DNA of 64,000 nt from CAYMQB01 sp964392665 (GTDB lineage Bacteria; Hydrothermota; E44-bin80), in the NCBI GenBank assembly GCA_964392665.1, contig CAYMQB010000003.1:1-64000 (forward strand), written 5' to 3'. Each line of letters opens with the position of its first letter. The stretch's first letter is position 1. Below, piece by piece: positions 41,973 to 50,227 of the stretch. Below the pieces are notes generated by a model. The model made no database searches. It was given only the letters and a program-made list of their open reading frames with translations, and was not told where the DNA came from. The translations under genes were made by a program, and so were the position numbers.

Positions 41973-42876
41973 TTTTTTCAATCTCACTGACAAAAAAATC
42001 TTCGAGAGAAACTGTTTCGGGAATTATTGATATGATGTGAGCTCCATCTTTTAGCAGGGATGCTACTACTTTTTGCAATTTTTCACCGTTGACCGTAATG
42101 TTCCAGTAACCCTCAGCCGTGAGTTTTGCATCAGGAAGAGAAGGAGTTTTTCTGTGTTCGGAGGGCTTAAATGAAAGGCTTATGCTCCTTTGTCTTTCGG
42201 AAAGAAGGATGTTTAATTCTCCGATTCGTAGCAACTTACCTTTGTGCAATATACCAACCCTGTCACATATTCTCTCTACATCTGCAAGTATGTGTGTAGA
42301 GAAGAACACGGTTTTACCTTCTTCCTTAAGCGAAAGTATGATTTCCTTAAATTCCTTTCTTCCTATTGGGTCAAGACCTGAAAGCGGTTCATCGAGTATC
42401 AATAATTCGGGATTGTTTACAAGAGCCTGTGCAATACCGAGTCTTTGAATCATTCCTTTGGAATAATCGGATATCCTGATATTTCCTGATTCTCCCAATC
42501 CCACTTTTTGAAGTAAGGCATTTATTCTCTTCGTTTTTTTTTCTGCAGGCATTCCGAAAAGTGCGGAAGCAAAATCCAGAAGCTCAAAACCTGAAAGATG
42601 ATTATAGAAAGACGGGTTTTCAGACAGGAAACCCATGCTCTGTTTTGCCGAGAAAGAATGCATTGTCTGTCCCAGAATCCATATCTGTCCGGATGTGGGA
42701 TATAGCAGACCTGCGAGCATTTTTAACAGTGTTGTTTTGCCTGCACCGTTTGGACCCAGAAATCCAAAGATTTCGCCTTGCTCTACACTCATGGTGACAT
42801 TGTCAATTGCCTTTGTGCTATTGCCAAAGAATTTTGGATAAATTTTTGTCAATTTCTCTATTTTGATTGGTCTCAT
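41962..42876 (-). CDS. ABC transporter ATP-binding protein (PilH-like)
   Basis: 304 residues. Walker A GPNGAGKTT, signature ISDYSKGMIQRL (a variant typical of ABC-2 exporters such as NatA/CcmA-like), Walker B LLILDEPLSGLDP and the histidine in FFSTHIL. The C-terminal 80 residues form an extra domain as in drug and polysaccharide exporters. It is the first gene after the major pilin, separated from it by a terminator. Membership in the pilus locus is inferred from order. Confidence 0.85.
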   Translation of the reverse strand: MRPIKIEKLTKIYPKFFGNSTKAIDNVTMSVEQGEIFGFLGPNGAGKTTLLKMLAGLLYPTSGQIWILGQTMHSFSAKQSMGFLSENPSFYNHLSGFELLDFASALFGMPAEKKTKRINALLQKVGLGESGNIRISDYSKGMIQRLGIAQALVNNPELLILDEPLSGLDPIGRKEFKEIILSLKEEGKTVFFSTHILADVERICDRVGILHKGKLLRIGELNILLSERQRSISLSFKPSEHRKTPSLPDAKLTAEGYWNITVNGEKLQKVVASLLKDGAHIISIIPETVSLEDFFVSEIEKNET

Positions 42877-42887
42877 AATTTACGAGC

Positions 42888-42921
42888 AAAAAAAAGGCAG
42901 CAGATTAAGGAACCTGCTGCC
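42888..42921 (-). terminator. Rho-independent terminator after the major pilin gene
   Basis: Eight-base stem GGCAGCAG/CTGCTGCC (42896-42903 with 42914-42921) and, on the minus strand, eight Ts (42895-42888). It would uncouple abundant pilin mRNA from the ABC genes downstream. Confidence 0.9.
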
Positions 42922-42955
42922 TTTACCTTTTCTATTAATCGAGCATAAGCTTATT

Positions 42956-43522
42956 CTAATTTCCTGACCGTAAATCAAGCGTTAACATATCCTTGTAGCC
43001 ATCACCGTAAATAACATAACCTATCATTGCAACGGAACCTGCGGTTCCCATTGGACCCCAGTAAACTGTTCCCTGTCCGTCTGCACCAGCAGCAGGGTTA
43101 GCAACATGTGCAGGTTTTAATGGTCCTGGTGATACAACCGCGCCGAGTTCATCAAGACAGTTAGCGGTTGGCCAGAACGGGTTGCCGTATGTAGTGTTTC
43201 CAGGTAGAAGAGCATCTGCCGTGGTTGAAACATTCGCCCTCGTTCCAGGGCAGACATCAGCTATCAGAGCCGGATTGGTAGATGCAATACCTATAGCAGT
43301 AAGAACAGCTCCGACTGTGGTCGTCCCTGTTTCCGGGTAGCTTCCTTCTGCCTGTGTTGAGAAATCCTCTGCGGTAAGCTGCAAAGTATGCATATTTGCC
43401 TTTGTTGACGCTTCCTTTGCCCTCTGTCTCATCGACATAAAGTTAGGGATAGCGATAGCTGCCAGGATACCTATGATTACCACAACGATCATCAGTTCGA
43501 TCAATGTAAATCCTTTTTTCAT
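42956..43522 (-). CDS. pilA: Type IV pilin, probable major subunit
   Basis: 188 residues from ATG 43522, which has AAGGAGG 8 bases upstream; a GTG nine bases earlier overlaps that site and is less likely. The leader MKKG is cut before FTLIELMIVVVIIGILAAIAI with Glu at +5. The C-terminal half is rich in Gly, Ala, Pro and Thr (GDGYKDMLTLDLRSGN end) and has two cysteines. It is transcribed alone, with a sigma-54 promoter and its own strong terminator, as expected of a major pilin. Gene order matches pilA-GHI-D of Myxococcus, whose pilA is also sigma-54 dependent. Confidence 0.95.
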   Translation of the reverse strand: MKKGFTLIELMIVVVIIGILAAIAIPNFMSMRQRAKEASTKANMHTLQLTAEDFSTQAEGSYPETGTTTVGAVLTAIGIASTNPALIADVCPGTRANVSTTADALLPGNTTYGNPFWPTANCLDELGAVVSPGPLKPAHVANPAAGADGQGTVYWGPMGTAGSVAMIGYVIYGDGYKDMLTLDLRSGN

Positions 43523-43570
43523 TTTTTTCACCTCCTTCTCTTTTTATTTTTCATTCTACTACTATTGTAG

Positions 43571-43586
43571 TGCATAAACTATGCCA
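43571..43586 (-). promoter_or_regulatory. Sigma-54 promoter of the major pilin gene
   Basis: On the minus strand TGGCATAGTTTATGCA, with GG and GC at the exact -24/-12 spacing. Transcription would start near 43560, about 38 bases before the ATG. It is almost the same sequence as the promoter at 498-513. Confidence 0.85.
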
Positions 43587-43655
43587 GAGATGCGGAATTT
43601 TTAAGTACATATAAATAAGTATTTACTTACTTTTTCGCGACAACCACCTTGCATA

Positions 43656-43694
43656 ATTACTTCGCACTTTGCGAAGTAATTCGCACAATGCGAG
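43656..43694. promoter_or_regulatory. Tandem palindromes upstream of the pilin promoter, probable activator sites
   Basis: A perfect 25-base palindrome at 43656-43680 (arms ATTACTTCGCA and TGCGAAGTAAT, centre CTT). A shorter one, TCGCACAATGCGA, lies at 43681-43693, its centre 19 bases away. They lie about 95-135 bases upstream of the predicted pilin start point. A PilR-like activator is the obvious candidate, but none is encoded in the window. Confidence 0.65.
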
Positions 43695-44000
43695 AATACA
43701 TCGCTTACTGTGTAATTTTATACCAGTTTTTGTGGTTTCTGTCAAGAAGTTTTTTTGTATTTGTCATTCCGAACCTTGTGCTGAATTAATTTCAGTATTA
43801 TTTCGGAATCTAAAAAAACCGGGATGTTGAAATGATCCTGAAATAAATTCAGGATGACATTATTCAGCAATAATCGTTAATCGCATGATTTTTGTGCGAC
43901 ATCTTCAAGAATGAGATTCTTCCTGAGTTAAAAACTATTGCTTTACTCAGAATGACAATGAGTTTGACGAAGGTTTTTTCCCTTGACTTCCAGTAGATTG

Positions 44001-44006
44001 TATAAT
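44001..44006 (+). promoter_or_regulatory. -10 element of the heptosyltransferase gene
   Basis: A perfect TATAAT ends 10 bases before the ATG at 44017. The -35 region is weak (TTCCCT at 17 bases spacing). There is no ribosome site in the short leader. Confidence 0.45.
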
Positions 44007-44016
44007 AAATTTAGTT

Positions 44017-45018
44017 ATGAAGTTCCTCATTGTAAGAACGGACAGGATTGGTGATGTCGTTCTTGCACTCCCTATTGCGCAGGTTTTGAAGGAGCGGTTT
44101 CCAAATTGCAGGATAGAGTTTATGGTTAGCGATACCAGTGCAAACCTAATTTATGATCAACCTTATGTAGATGGGGTTATTATATATAGCGGTAACGGTA
44201 TTAAAGAAACTTCAAAGATGCTCAGGGGAAAGCAGTTCGATATTGCCGTTCTTGTTCATCCCACATTTTCCATTTCTGTTTCCATTTTTATTGCGCATAT
44301 TCCCGAGAGGGTTGGTACGGGCTACAGGTGGTACAGCTTGCTTTTTAACAAACGTATCTACGAACACAGACGAGGAAGTGAAAAACACGAAGTTGAATAC
44401 AATCTTGGGCTGCTAAAAGCAATTGGTGTTAATAGAACATCAAAGAAGCCAGAGCTATTCGTAAAAGAGACAGAGAAGAGGAAGGCGGTTGATTTTCTTA
44501 AATCTTATGGAATAGATATAGACAGTTTCATAGTAGTTCATCCTGGTTCGGGTGGTTCGACCTTGAGTTTTCCTGAGAAGAATTTTAAGCAACTTATAAA
44601 ACTCATCAGGGAGCGATTGGGATATGATATCGTTGTCACAGGTGGAAAGATGGAAAAAAAGAAAGCAGAAAGGATTATGGAAGGTTGTGACTCGCGAGTA
44701 ATAAGTATTGTTGGGGAAACGGATTTAAGAGAACTGGCAGCAATTATTTCTCTTGCTCGGATGTTCGTAAGTGTTGGTACGGGTCCTATGCATATCGCAT
44801 CAGCTGTAAACACAAGGATTATTGCATTCTTTCCTCCTTCATGCGTGACCAGAAAAACGAGATGGGCTCCGTTTTCGAGTGCCCTCATATTCGAACCTCC
44901 TGTGCCTTACTGCAGCAGGTGTATTGGCGAAAAATGTAAATACTATAACTGTCTTTCCTTAATTTCACCGGAAGAAGTAGTGGAGAGAATAAAGGACTGG
45001 AAAGCAGAAGAGAGATGA
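44017..45018 (+). CDS. Glycosyltransferase family 9 (ADP-heptose:LPS heptosyltransferase type)
   Basis: 333 residues. The N-terminal MKFLIVRTDRIGDVVLALPIAQVLKE is the GT9 signature, and the nucleotide-sugar side shows VVHPGSGGSTLSFP and FVSVGTGPMHIASAV. It adds heptose or a related sugar to the LPS core at the inner face of the membrane. A C-terminal cluster of four cysteines (YCSRCIGEKCKYYNC) is a feature of several GT9 proteins. No ribosome site is seen before the ATG and the -10 is very close, so the mRNA may be nearly leaderless. Confidence 0.9.
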   Translation: MKFLIVRTDRIGDVVLALPIAQVLKERFPNCRIEFMVSDTSANLIYDQPYVDGVIIYSGNGIKETSKMLRGKQFDIAVLVHPTFSISVSIFIAHIPERVGTGYRWYSLLFNKRIYEHRRGSEKHEVEYNLGLLKAIGVNRTSKKPELFVKETEKRKAVDFLKSYGIDIDSFIVVHPGSGGSTLSFPEKNFKQLIKLIRERLGYDIVVTGGKMEKKKAERIMEGCDSRVISIVGETDLRELAAIISLARMFVSVGTGPMHIASAVNTRIIAFFPPSCVTRKTRWAPFSSALIFEPPVPYCSRCIGEKCKYYNCLSLISPEEVVERIKDWKAEER

Positions 45019-45158
45019 GAGAAGAGAGAAACGGGGAGACGGAGTATCGGTGAAACGGTGAAACACAGCAGACAGAAGACCTGACAACTAACATCTGAAA
45101 GAGGAAATTGCAAAAATAACAAAACAATAGAAAACAGAAAAAAGGAGGTAGGGCAAGA

Positions 45159-45842
45159 ATGAAAAAATACCTTTTCCTTGTATTGCTTTTTTCCTCGGTT
45201 ATTCTATCTGCTTCACCGAGAATAATATTCGAAAATAAAAAGTTTGATTTTGGGAAAATTCTTGAAGGAGATTCAGCGGTGTGTCTGTTTCATTTCAGGA
45301 ATATGGGTGACAGCATACTGCACATAAAAGACATTAGACCTACTTGCGGATGCACAATAGTCGAATCAGTGAAAAGGACCTATAAACCACATGAAAAGGG
45401 GATAATAAAAGCGACATTCCATTCCAGCGGTAGAAGGGGAGAGATAAAGAAGTTCATTCGTGTGTTAACGAATGATTCGGAAAGGAGAATTGTAAGGTTG
45501 GAAATTACCGGGAGCGTCACAAAGACCTGGAGCTTGGAACCGGGAAAGGTTGATTTTCGAGAGATAAAACGAGATGGTATAGTAGAGGAAAGTGTCCTAA
45601 TAAGCACTGAACTGCTGGATACAATAAGTGTTGATTCGGTCAAGGCAGAACCATGCGAGTTGAGTGCAAGGGTTGTATCCCAAAAAGGGAATAAGGTTAA
45701 ACTGAAAATCTCATACGACAGCTCTTCTCTAAAATGGAAGTTTATTGGAATTGTGAGATTCTACTCGAATATACCACATGGATATAAAATAATAATACCG
45801 GTATATGCAACGATAAAACAGGAAAAACCAGAAGAAAATTGA
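45159..45842 (+). CDS. DUF1573 family exported protein
   Basis: 227 residues with a good ribosome site (AAAGGAGG) and signal peptide (MKKYLFLVLLFSSVILSAS). The DUF1573 core is clear: FDFGKILEGDSAVCLFHFRN, then RPTCGCTIVES and GIIKATFHSSGRRG. These immunoglobulin-like (ASH-type) modules are common in exported proteins of FCB bacteria; their job is not known. A second similar module follows from about residue 120. The 140 bases before it hold purine-rich repeats similar to those downstream of the C25 genes. Confidence 0.8.
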   Translation: MKKYLFLVLLFSSVILSASPRIIFENKKFDFGKILEGDSAVCLFHFRNMGDSILHIKDIRPTCGCTIVESVKRTYKPHEKGIIKATFHSSGRRGEIKKFIRVLTNDSERRIVRLEITGSVTKTWSLEPGKVDFREIKRDGIVEESVLISTELLDTISVDSVKAEPCELSARVVSQKGNKVKLKISYDSSSLKWKFIGIVRFYSNIPHGYKIIIPVYATIKQEKPEEN

Positions 45843-45889
45843 TAAACATGAAATTACGAAATTGGAAGTTGTGAAATTAACAGCCCAGG

Positions 45890-46231
45890 ATGGTTGATTC
45901 ATACCGGTTTGGTAAGATTGTAATCAACGGTAAAACTTATAGGATGGATTGTATTGTTACACACAATACTGTCATAACTGAGTGGTGGAGAAAAAAAGGT
46001 CATGAGCTATCCGTTGAGGACATCAGAGAGGTAATCGAAAAGGAAAGACCCGAGTTTGTCGTTGTTGGAAAAGGGAAATACGGTCTTATGAAAATTCTGA
46101 AGGAGACGGATGACTTCCTAAACGAACTTGGAATCAAAATGCGTTCTGGAAAAACGGATGAAGCAGCAAGAGTTTACAATGAAATTTGTACCAAGAAAAG
46201 GACAGTCGGTTTCTTTCATCTCACTTGTTAG
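45890..46231 (+). CDS. DUF498 / Mth938-like domain protein
   Basis: 113 residues. The fold signature is SYRFGKIVINGKTY, DCIVTHNTVITEWWRKKGHEL, then PEFVVVGKGKYGLMKI, matching the small Mth938/AAMDC family, which is widespread but not biochemically defined in bacteria. It starts 47 bases after the DUF1573 stop without a strong ribosome site. Its last 11 bases overlap the end of the convergent RND gene. Confidence 0.8.
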   Translation: MVDSYRFGKIVINGKTYRMDCIVTHNTVITEWWRKKGHELSVEDIREVIEKERPEFVVVGKGKYGLMKILKETDDFLNELGIKMRSGKTDEAARVYNEICTKKRTVGFFHLTC

Positions 46232-49200
46232 AGCTATGTTTTTCCCTACGGTGCTCTATCATAGTATAGAGTGTGGGAATAAAGACAAGCGTTAGGAATG
46301 TTGCTACTATAAGTCCCCCGATGACTGCGCGAGCCATCGGTGCCCTTAGTTCATTTCCAGAACCCAGACCGAGTGCCATAGGTATCAGACCGAAACTCGT
46401 CGTGAAAGCAGTCATAAGAATAGGTCGCATCCTTATTCTGCCTGCCTGTATCACCGCTTCCTTAAGCGGCATATTCTGTTTTCTCCGCAGCTGGTTCGCA
46501 TAATCTATGTAAACGATAGCATTATTTACCACAATACCCCCCAAAAGCAAGATTCCGATCAAACTCTGCGTGTTGATGGTCGTTCCCGTAAAGAAGAGCA
46601 TCCAGAGGACACCTATCAGCGCGAGAGGAACCGTGAACATTATAATAAACGGTTCCTTGAATGATTCGAACTGTCCTACCATAATCATATAAACCAGAAT
46701 GAGCGCAACAAAGATTACAAAACGCATATCGGTAAAGGATTGCTGCATTTCCTCAAACCCTCCGCTCAATTCAAGTTCGAAATCGGCAGGTATTACTGTT
46801 TTATCAAGCACCTTCTGAACATCCTTAGCAACACTTCCCTGGTCCCTACCTTCGATATTGGCGTTAATTTTTACCACACGGAAATTGTCTTCATGCTCTA
46901 TGACTACAGGACCAATCGCGACAGTGTCTCTTACGAAGTTCTGTAATGGGACTTCCCCCATAGGTGTCGTAATAGTCATAGACCTGATTTTCGATAAGCT
47001 ATTACGGAACTCTTTGTCAGCCATAATGCGAATATCATACTCTTTACCTTGTTCCCGGTACTGGGTTGCAACAACCCCTTCTATACGCTGACGAAGTACT
47101 GATCCGATGGCATAAGGTGTGAGACCAAATTGTGCTGCCTTCTGTCGGTCAATTATGAGACGATACTCAGGTTTCCCTTCCCCAAGTGAGGATTCGAGAT
47201 CCACCAGTCCTTTCACGTATTTCAGTTTCTTCATAAGCTCTCTGGAGATTCCTCTTGCCTTATCTATATCGTATCCGATAATTTTTACCACAATGGGACT
47301 GCCACCGAAGAACTCCTCCATCCCTCCGCCACTGAAGTAAACCTTAAGTCCGGGAATTCCAACGACCTTCGGCCTCAAGTCTCGCATAATATCCCTATCC
47401 GAGCGCTTACGCTTTTCACTGCTGACAAGTTCCGTATACAGCTGTGCTGCGTGTGGTCCGCTCGTACCCATAAAGAGTGACATAATCCCGCTTCCCGCAC
47501 CTATCGATGTCGCGAGGATATCTATTTCAGGGACCTCATTCACAACGATCTCTTCCAATTGCCGTACTGCTTTGTTGGTAGTCTCGAGATTTGTGCCGAT
47601 GGGCATCTCTGCCCTTATCTGTATTTCTCCCTGGTCAGTCACCGGGCTCATCTCTGCACCGATGAAGGGAAAGAGAAAAAGGCTTAGTATGAAAATCGCA
47701 AGTGTACCGAAAAAGATAGCTGCACGATGATTCAGTGCCCACCCTATGAGTCCGGTATAGCGTTCCTCGATTCTTTCATAGAAACCCCTGAAGTTTTTCC
47801 CTACAGCTCTTCTTTGCCCATCGTACTTCCTTATGTGCAGGAACTTTGAGGTCAACATTGGGACAATCGTCAGGGCAACGAGCAGTGATGCGAGGAGGGC
47901 AAACGTTACAGTGAGAGCAAGTTCCTTGAAGAAGAACGAGGCGAAACCGGAAACCAGCAGAAGCGGTAAGAAGACTGCAACGGTAGTGAAAGTTGATGCG
48001 GTAATGGCGGTACCTACCTCTTGAGCACCAATACTTGCGGCGCTTTCACCACTCTCCCCTTTTTCCCGGTGCCGGAATATCGCTTCGAATACCACAATTG
48101 CCGAATCGAGCACCATCCCTATTGCCACCGTTAATCCTCCAAGAGATATTATATTGAGACTCATATTAAACAGATACATAAGTAAAAGAGCAAAGAAGAC
48201 CGTTATGGGTATAGCAACAGCTACGTACAAGGTATAGCGTATATTTCCCATGAAGAGAAAAAGAATAATAATAGCAAGAACGCCTCCGATTATAAGTGTA
48301 GTAAAGGTACTCTTCACAGAGTCAATGATGAAGTTCGCCGAGTTGAATACAATGTCAATTTCCACACCAGGCGGCAAGCTTTCCTGTATCTCGTCGAGTT
48401 TAGCGATTACACCGTTACAAACCTGTACCGTATTGGCATCCGTTCTTTTCTGGACAAATCCCCAGATAGATTTGATGCCGTTTGTGCGCGAAATATTTTT
48501 CTGCTCGGGTATGCGAGCTTCGACATCGGCAATATGTGAAAGAAGGATTGGAATACCGGTGTTGCTATAACCAACCACAGTATTCCGGATGTCTTCAAGG
48601 TCATCATACTGTCCTATTGTCTTAAGGATAAATACCTTTTTCCCTTCTTCTATATTCCCGAGCGGGTAGTTCACATTCTGTGCTTGCAGCATACCCATAA
48701 CCTGTTCAGGTATAATACCAGTTCCCCGCATACGGATGGGATCCAGCTTAATCTGTATCTCTTTCTTTGCTTCACTCACATTGAATGATCCCGCCACTCC
48801 ACTAACACGCTGCAGTCTATCGCTGATATCATCATTGATCTCGTTCATTTCCATTTCGTCTATTTCACCGAGGAGATTGTACATAACAACCGGTTGCTGG
48901 GAGACATCGAACTTGAAAATTAATGGATTTTCGGCAGCGTCTGGTAAATAGGGCATAACAATACCTAATTTGTCCCTAACATCGTTCGCAGCAGCATCGA
49001 CATCGGTGCCCCATTCGAGTTCAAGCATAATCATAGAGCTATTCTCCGAGGTTGTCGAGGTTATCCTTTTGAGATTATTCACCGAGCCCAGTGCCCGTTC
49101 AAGCCCTTCGGTAATCTCTGATTCTATCTCCTCTGGTCCGGCACCAGGGTAGACCGTAGAAACAGCCATCATAGGAAGACTTATGTTTGGCAAGAAATTC

Positions 49201-49301
49201 AATGGCAATTTGGTCAACGAAATTGCGCCAAACAAAACCATTGCAAGAAAAACCATAGAAATCGCCAAAGGACGGCTTATTGATACATCAGTAATCTTCA
49301 T
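46221..49301 (-). CDS. RND efflux permease (HAE1/AcrB-like), system 1
   Basis: 1026 residues, the normal RND length, with the first helix at MKITDVSISRPLAISMVFLA and two halves of six helices each. In helix 4 one of the two AcrB proton-relay aspartates is kept (GMVLDSAIVVFEA); the helix 10 lysine is Asn (GGIVVNNAIVYIDY), common in this branch. The periplasmic docking and porter loops are present (AETNIG-type partner is in the MFP). ATG 49301 has GGAG upstream. It forms a tripartite pump with the MFP and TolC genes just upstream; substrate unknown. Confidence 0.9.
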   Translation of the reverse strand: MKITDVSISRPLAISMVFLAMVLFGAISLTKLPLNFLPNISLPMMAVSTVYPGAGPEEIESEITEGLERALGSVNNLKRITSTTSENSSMIMLELEWGTDVDAAANDVRDKLGIVMPYLPDAAENPLIFKFDVSQQPVVMYNLLGEIDEMEMNEINDDISDRLQRVSGVAGSFNVSEAKKEIQIKLDPIRMRGTGIIPEQVMGMLQAQNVNYPLGNIEEGKKVFILKTIGQYDDLEDIRNTVVGYSNTGIPILLSHIADVEARIPEQKNISRTNGIKSIWGFVQKRTDANTVQVCNGVIAKLDEIQESLPPGVEIDIVFNSANFIIDSVKSTFTTLIIGGVLAIIILFLFMGNIRYTLYVAVAIPITVFFALLLMYLFNMSLNIISLGGLTVAIGMVLDSAIVVFEAIFRHREKGESGESAASIGAQEVGTAITASTFTTVAVFLPLLLVSGFASFFFKELALTVTFALLASLLVALTIVPMLTSKFLHIRKYDGQRRAVGKNFRGFYERIEERYTGLIGWALNHRAAIFFGTLAIFILSLFLFPFIGAEMSPVTDQGEIQIRAEMPIGTNLETTNKAVRQLEEIVVNEVPEIDILATSIGAGSGIMSLFMGTSGPHAAQLYTELVSSEKRKRSDRDIMRDLRPKVVGIPGLKVYFSGGGMEEFFGGSPIVVKIIGYDIDKARGISRELMKKLKYVKGLVDLESSLGEGKPEYRLIIDRQKAAQFGLTPYAIGSVLRQRIEGVVATQYREQGKEYDIRIMADKEFRNSLSKIRSMTITTPMGEVPLQNFVRDTVAIGPVVIEHEDNFRVVKINANIEGRDQGSVAKDVQKVLDKTVIPADFELELSGGFEEMQQSFTDMRFVIFVALILVYMIMVGQFESFKEPFIIMFTVPLALIGVLWMLFFTGTTINTQSLIGILLLGGIVVNNAIVYIDYANQLRRKQNMPLKEAVIQAGRIRMRPILMTAFTTSFGLIPMALGLGSGNELRAPMARAVIGGLIVATFLTLVFIPTLYTMIEHRREKHSSNK

Positions 49302-49336
49302 AATTTACTCCAATTATTTATTTCCAAATATCATTG

Positions 49337-50227
49337 CTATTCTTCCAATTTTCTCACAATGGGGTTAACCTTTTCGCCTCCAGCAAGACGCTCCTGTCCT
49401 ACCACGATTAGCTTCTCATCCTGCTCCAGACCACTTGTTATCTCAATATACTCATCACCAATAATACCCATTTCAACTGTACGTTTATTTGCTACGCTGT
49501 CTTCAACCACGAATACGAATCCTTCCCGGTATGCATCCTTTGGTACAACAATTACATCAGTTTTTTCTCCCAAACTAACACTAACTCTTGCGGTCATTCC
49601 AGGTTTTAACAACTTTCTGGAATTATTCACTTCACCCTTTATACTCACCGTTCTTGTTCCGGGGTCGATAACAGGACTTATTTCTGATATCTTGGCAAGG
49701 AATGTTTTATCGGGCAAACCATCGACTTTAACCGAAACAGAGTTGTTTTTTTCGATACACCCTATATTTGTTTCTGCGATATTGAACGATACCTTAACCG
49801 TTGAATAATCCAGCACCCTTGCCACGGGCATCTGCGGACTAACTATCGAACCCAGATCAACCATTATGGACGCTACACTTCCGGAAATGGGAGATGTGAT
49901 GAAACCCTCTTCGTATTCGAAACCGATTGTTTCATTTCTTATACCCATTAACCTGCTGTTCTTGTATACGGTACTTCCCTCCTTAACCAGGATGCGGGTT
50001 ATACGCCCCATCGTTTCGGGAAAAACCTGTGCTATCTTCTTTGCTGAAATGGAACCTAGAACCTCGCAGGTATTAGACACATTGCCCTTTGCAACGAGCA
50101 TTACCTCGACAGGAAGCGAGGGTTTTTCCACCTCTTCTGTTCTGTTTCGTCGTGTAGACTGTATTCGCAAAAAGACCAGAATAAGCAATACAATAATTAT
50201 AACCGCGATAATAAAAGCCTTACGCAT
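49337..50227 (-). CDS. RND membrane fusion protein, system 1 (short, no alpha-hairpin)
   Basis: 296 residues. An N-terminal anchor (AFIIAVIIIVLLILVFL) is followed by the two lipoyl halves (GRITRILVKEGSTVYKNSRL and ITSPISGSVASIMVDLGSIV) and the barrel and membrane-proximal domains (SPVIDPGTRTVSIKGEV, KPGMTARVSVSLGE). Only about 15 residues join the lipoyl halves, so the long coiled-coil hairpin that usually contacts TolC is missing. The Borrelia adaptor BesA is a known precedent. It begins one base before the TolC stop. Confidence 0.85.
   Translation of the reverse strand: MRKAFIIAVIIIVLLILVFLRIQSTRRNRTEEVEKPSLPVEVMLVAKGNVSNTCEVLGSISAKKIAQVFPETMGRITRILVKEGSTVYKNSRLMGIRNETIGFEYEEGFITSPISGSVASIMVDLGSIVSPQMPVARVLDYSTVKVSFNIAETNIGCIEKNNSVSVKVDGLPDKTFLAKISEISPVIDPGTRTVSIKGEVNNSRKLLKPGMTARVSVSLGEKTDVIVVPKDAYREGFVFVVEDSVANKRTVEMGIIGDEYIEITSGLEQDEKLIVVGQERLAGGEKVNPIVRKLEE

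Larger units (their letters stand above)
43523..44016. other. Intergenic region between pilA and the heptosyltransferase
   Basis: No gene is visible. It holds the pilA sigma-54 promoter (43571-43586) and tandem palindromes (43656-43694). It also holds repeat units with GTCATTC...GGATGAC ends (about 43762-43858) and a GATTCTTCCTGAG...CTCAGAATGAC unit (about 43916-43957), then the -10 of the next gene at 44001-44006. Confidence 0.7.
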
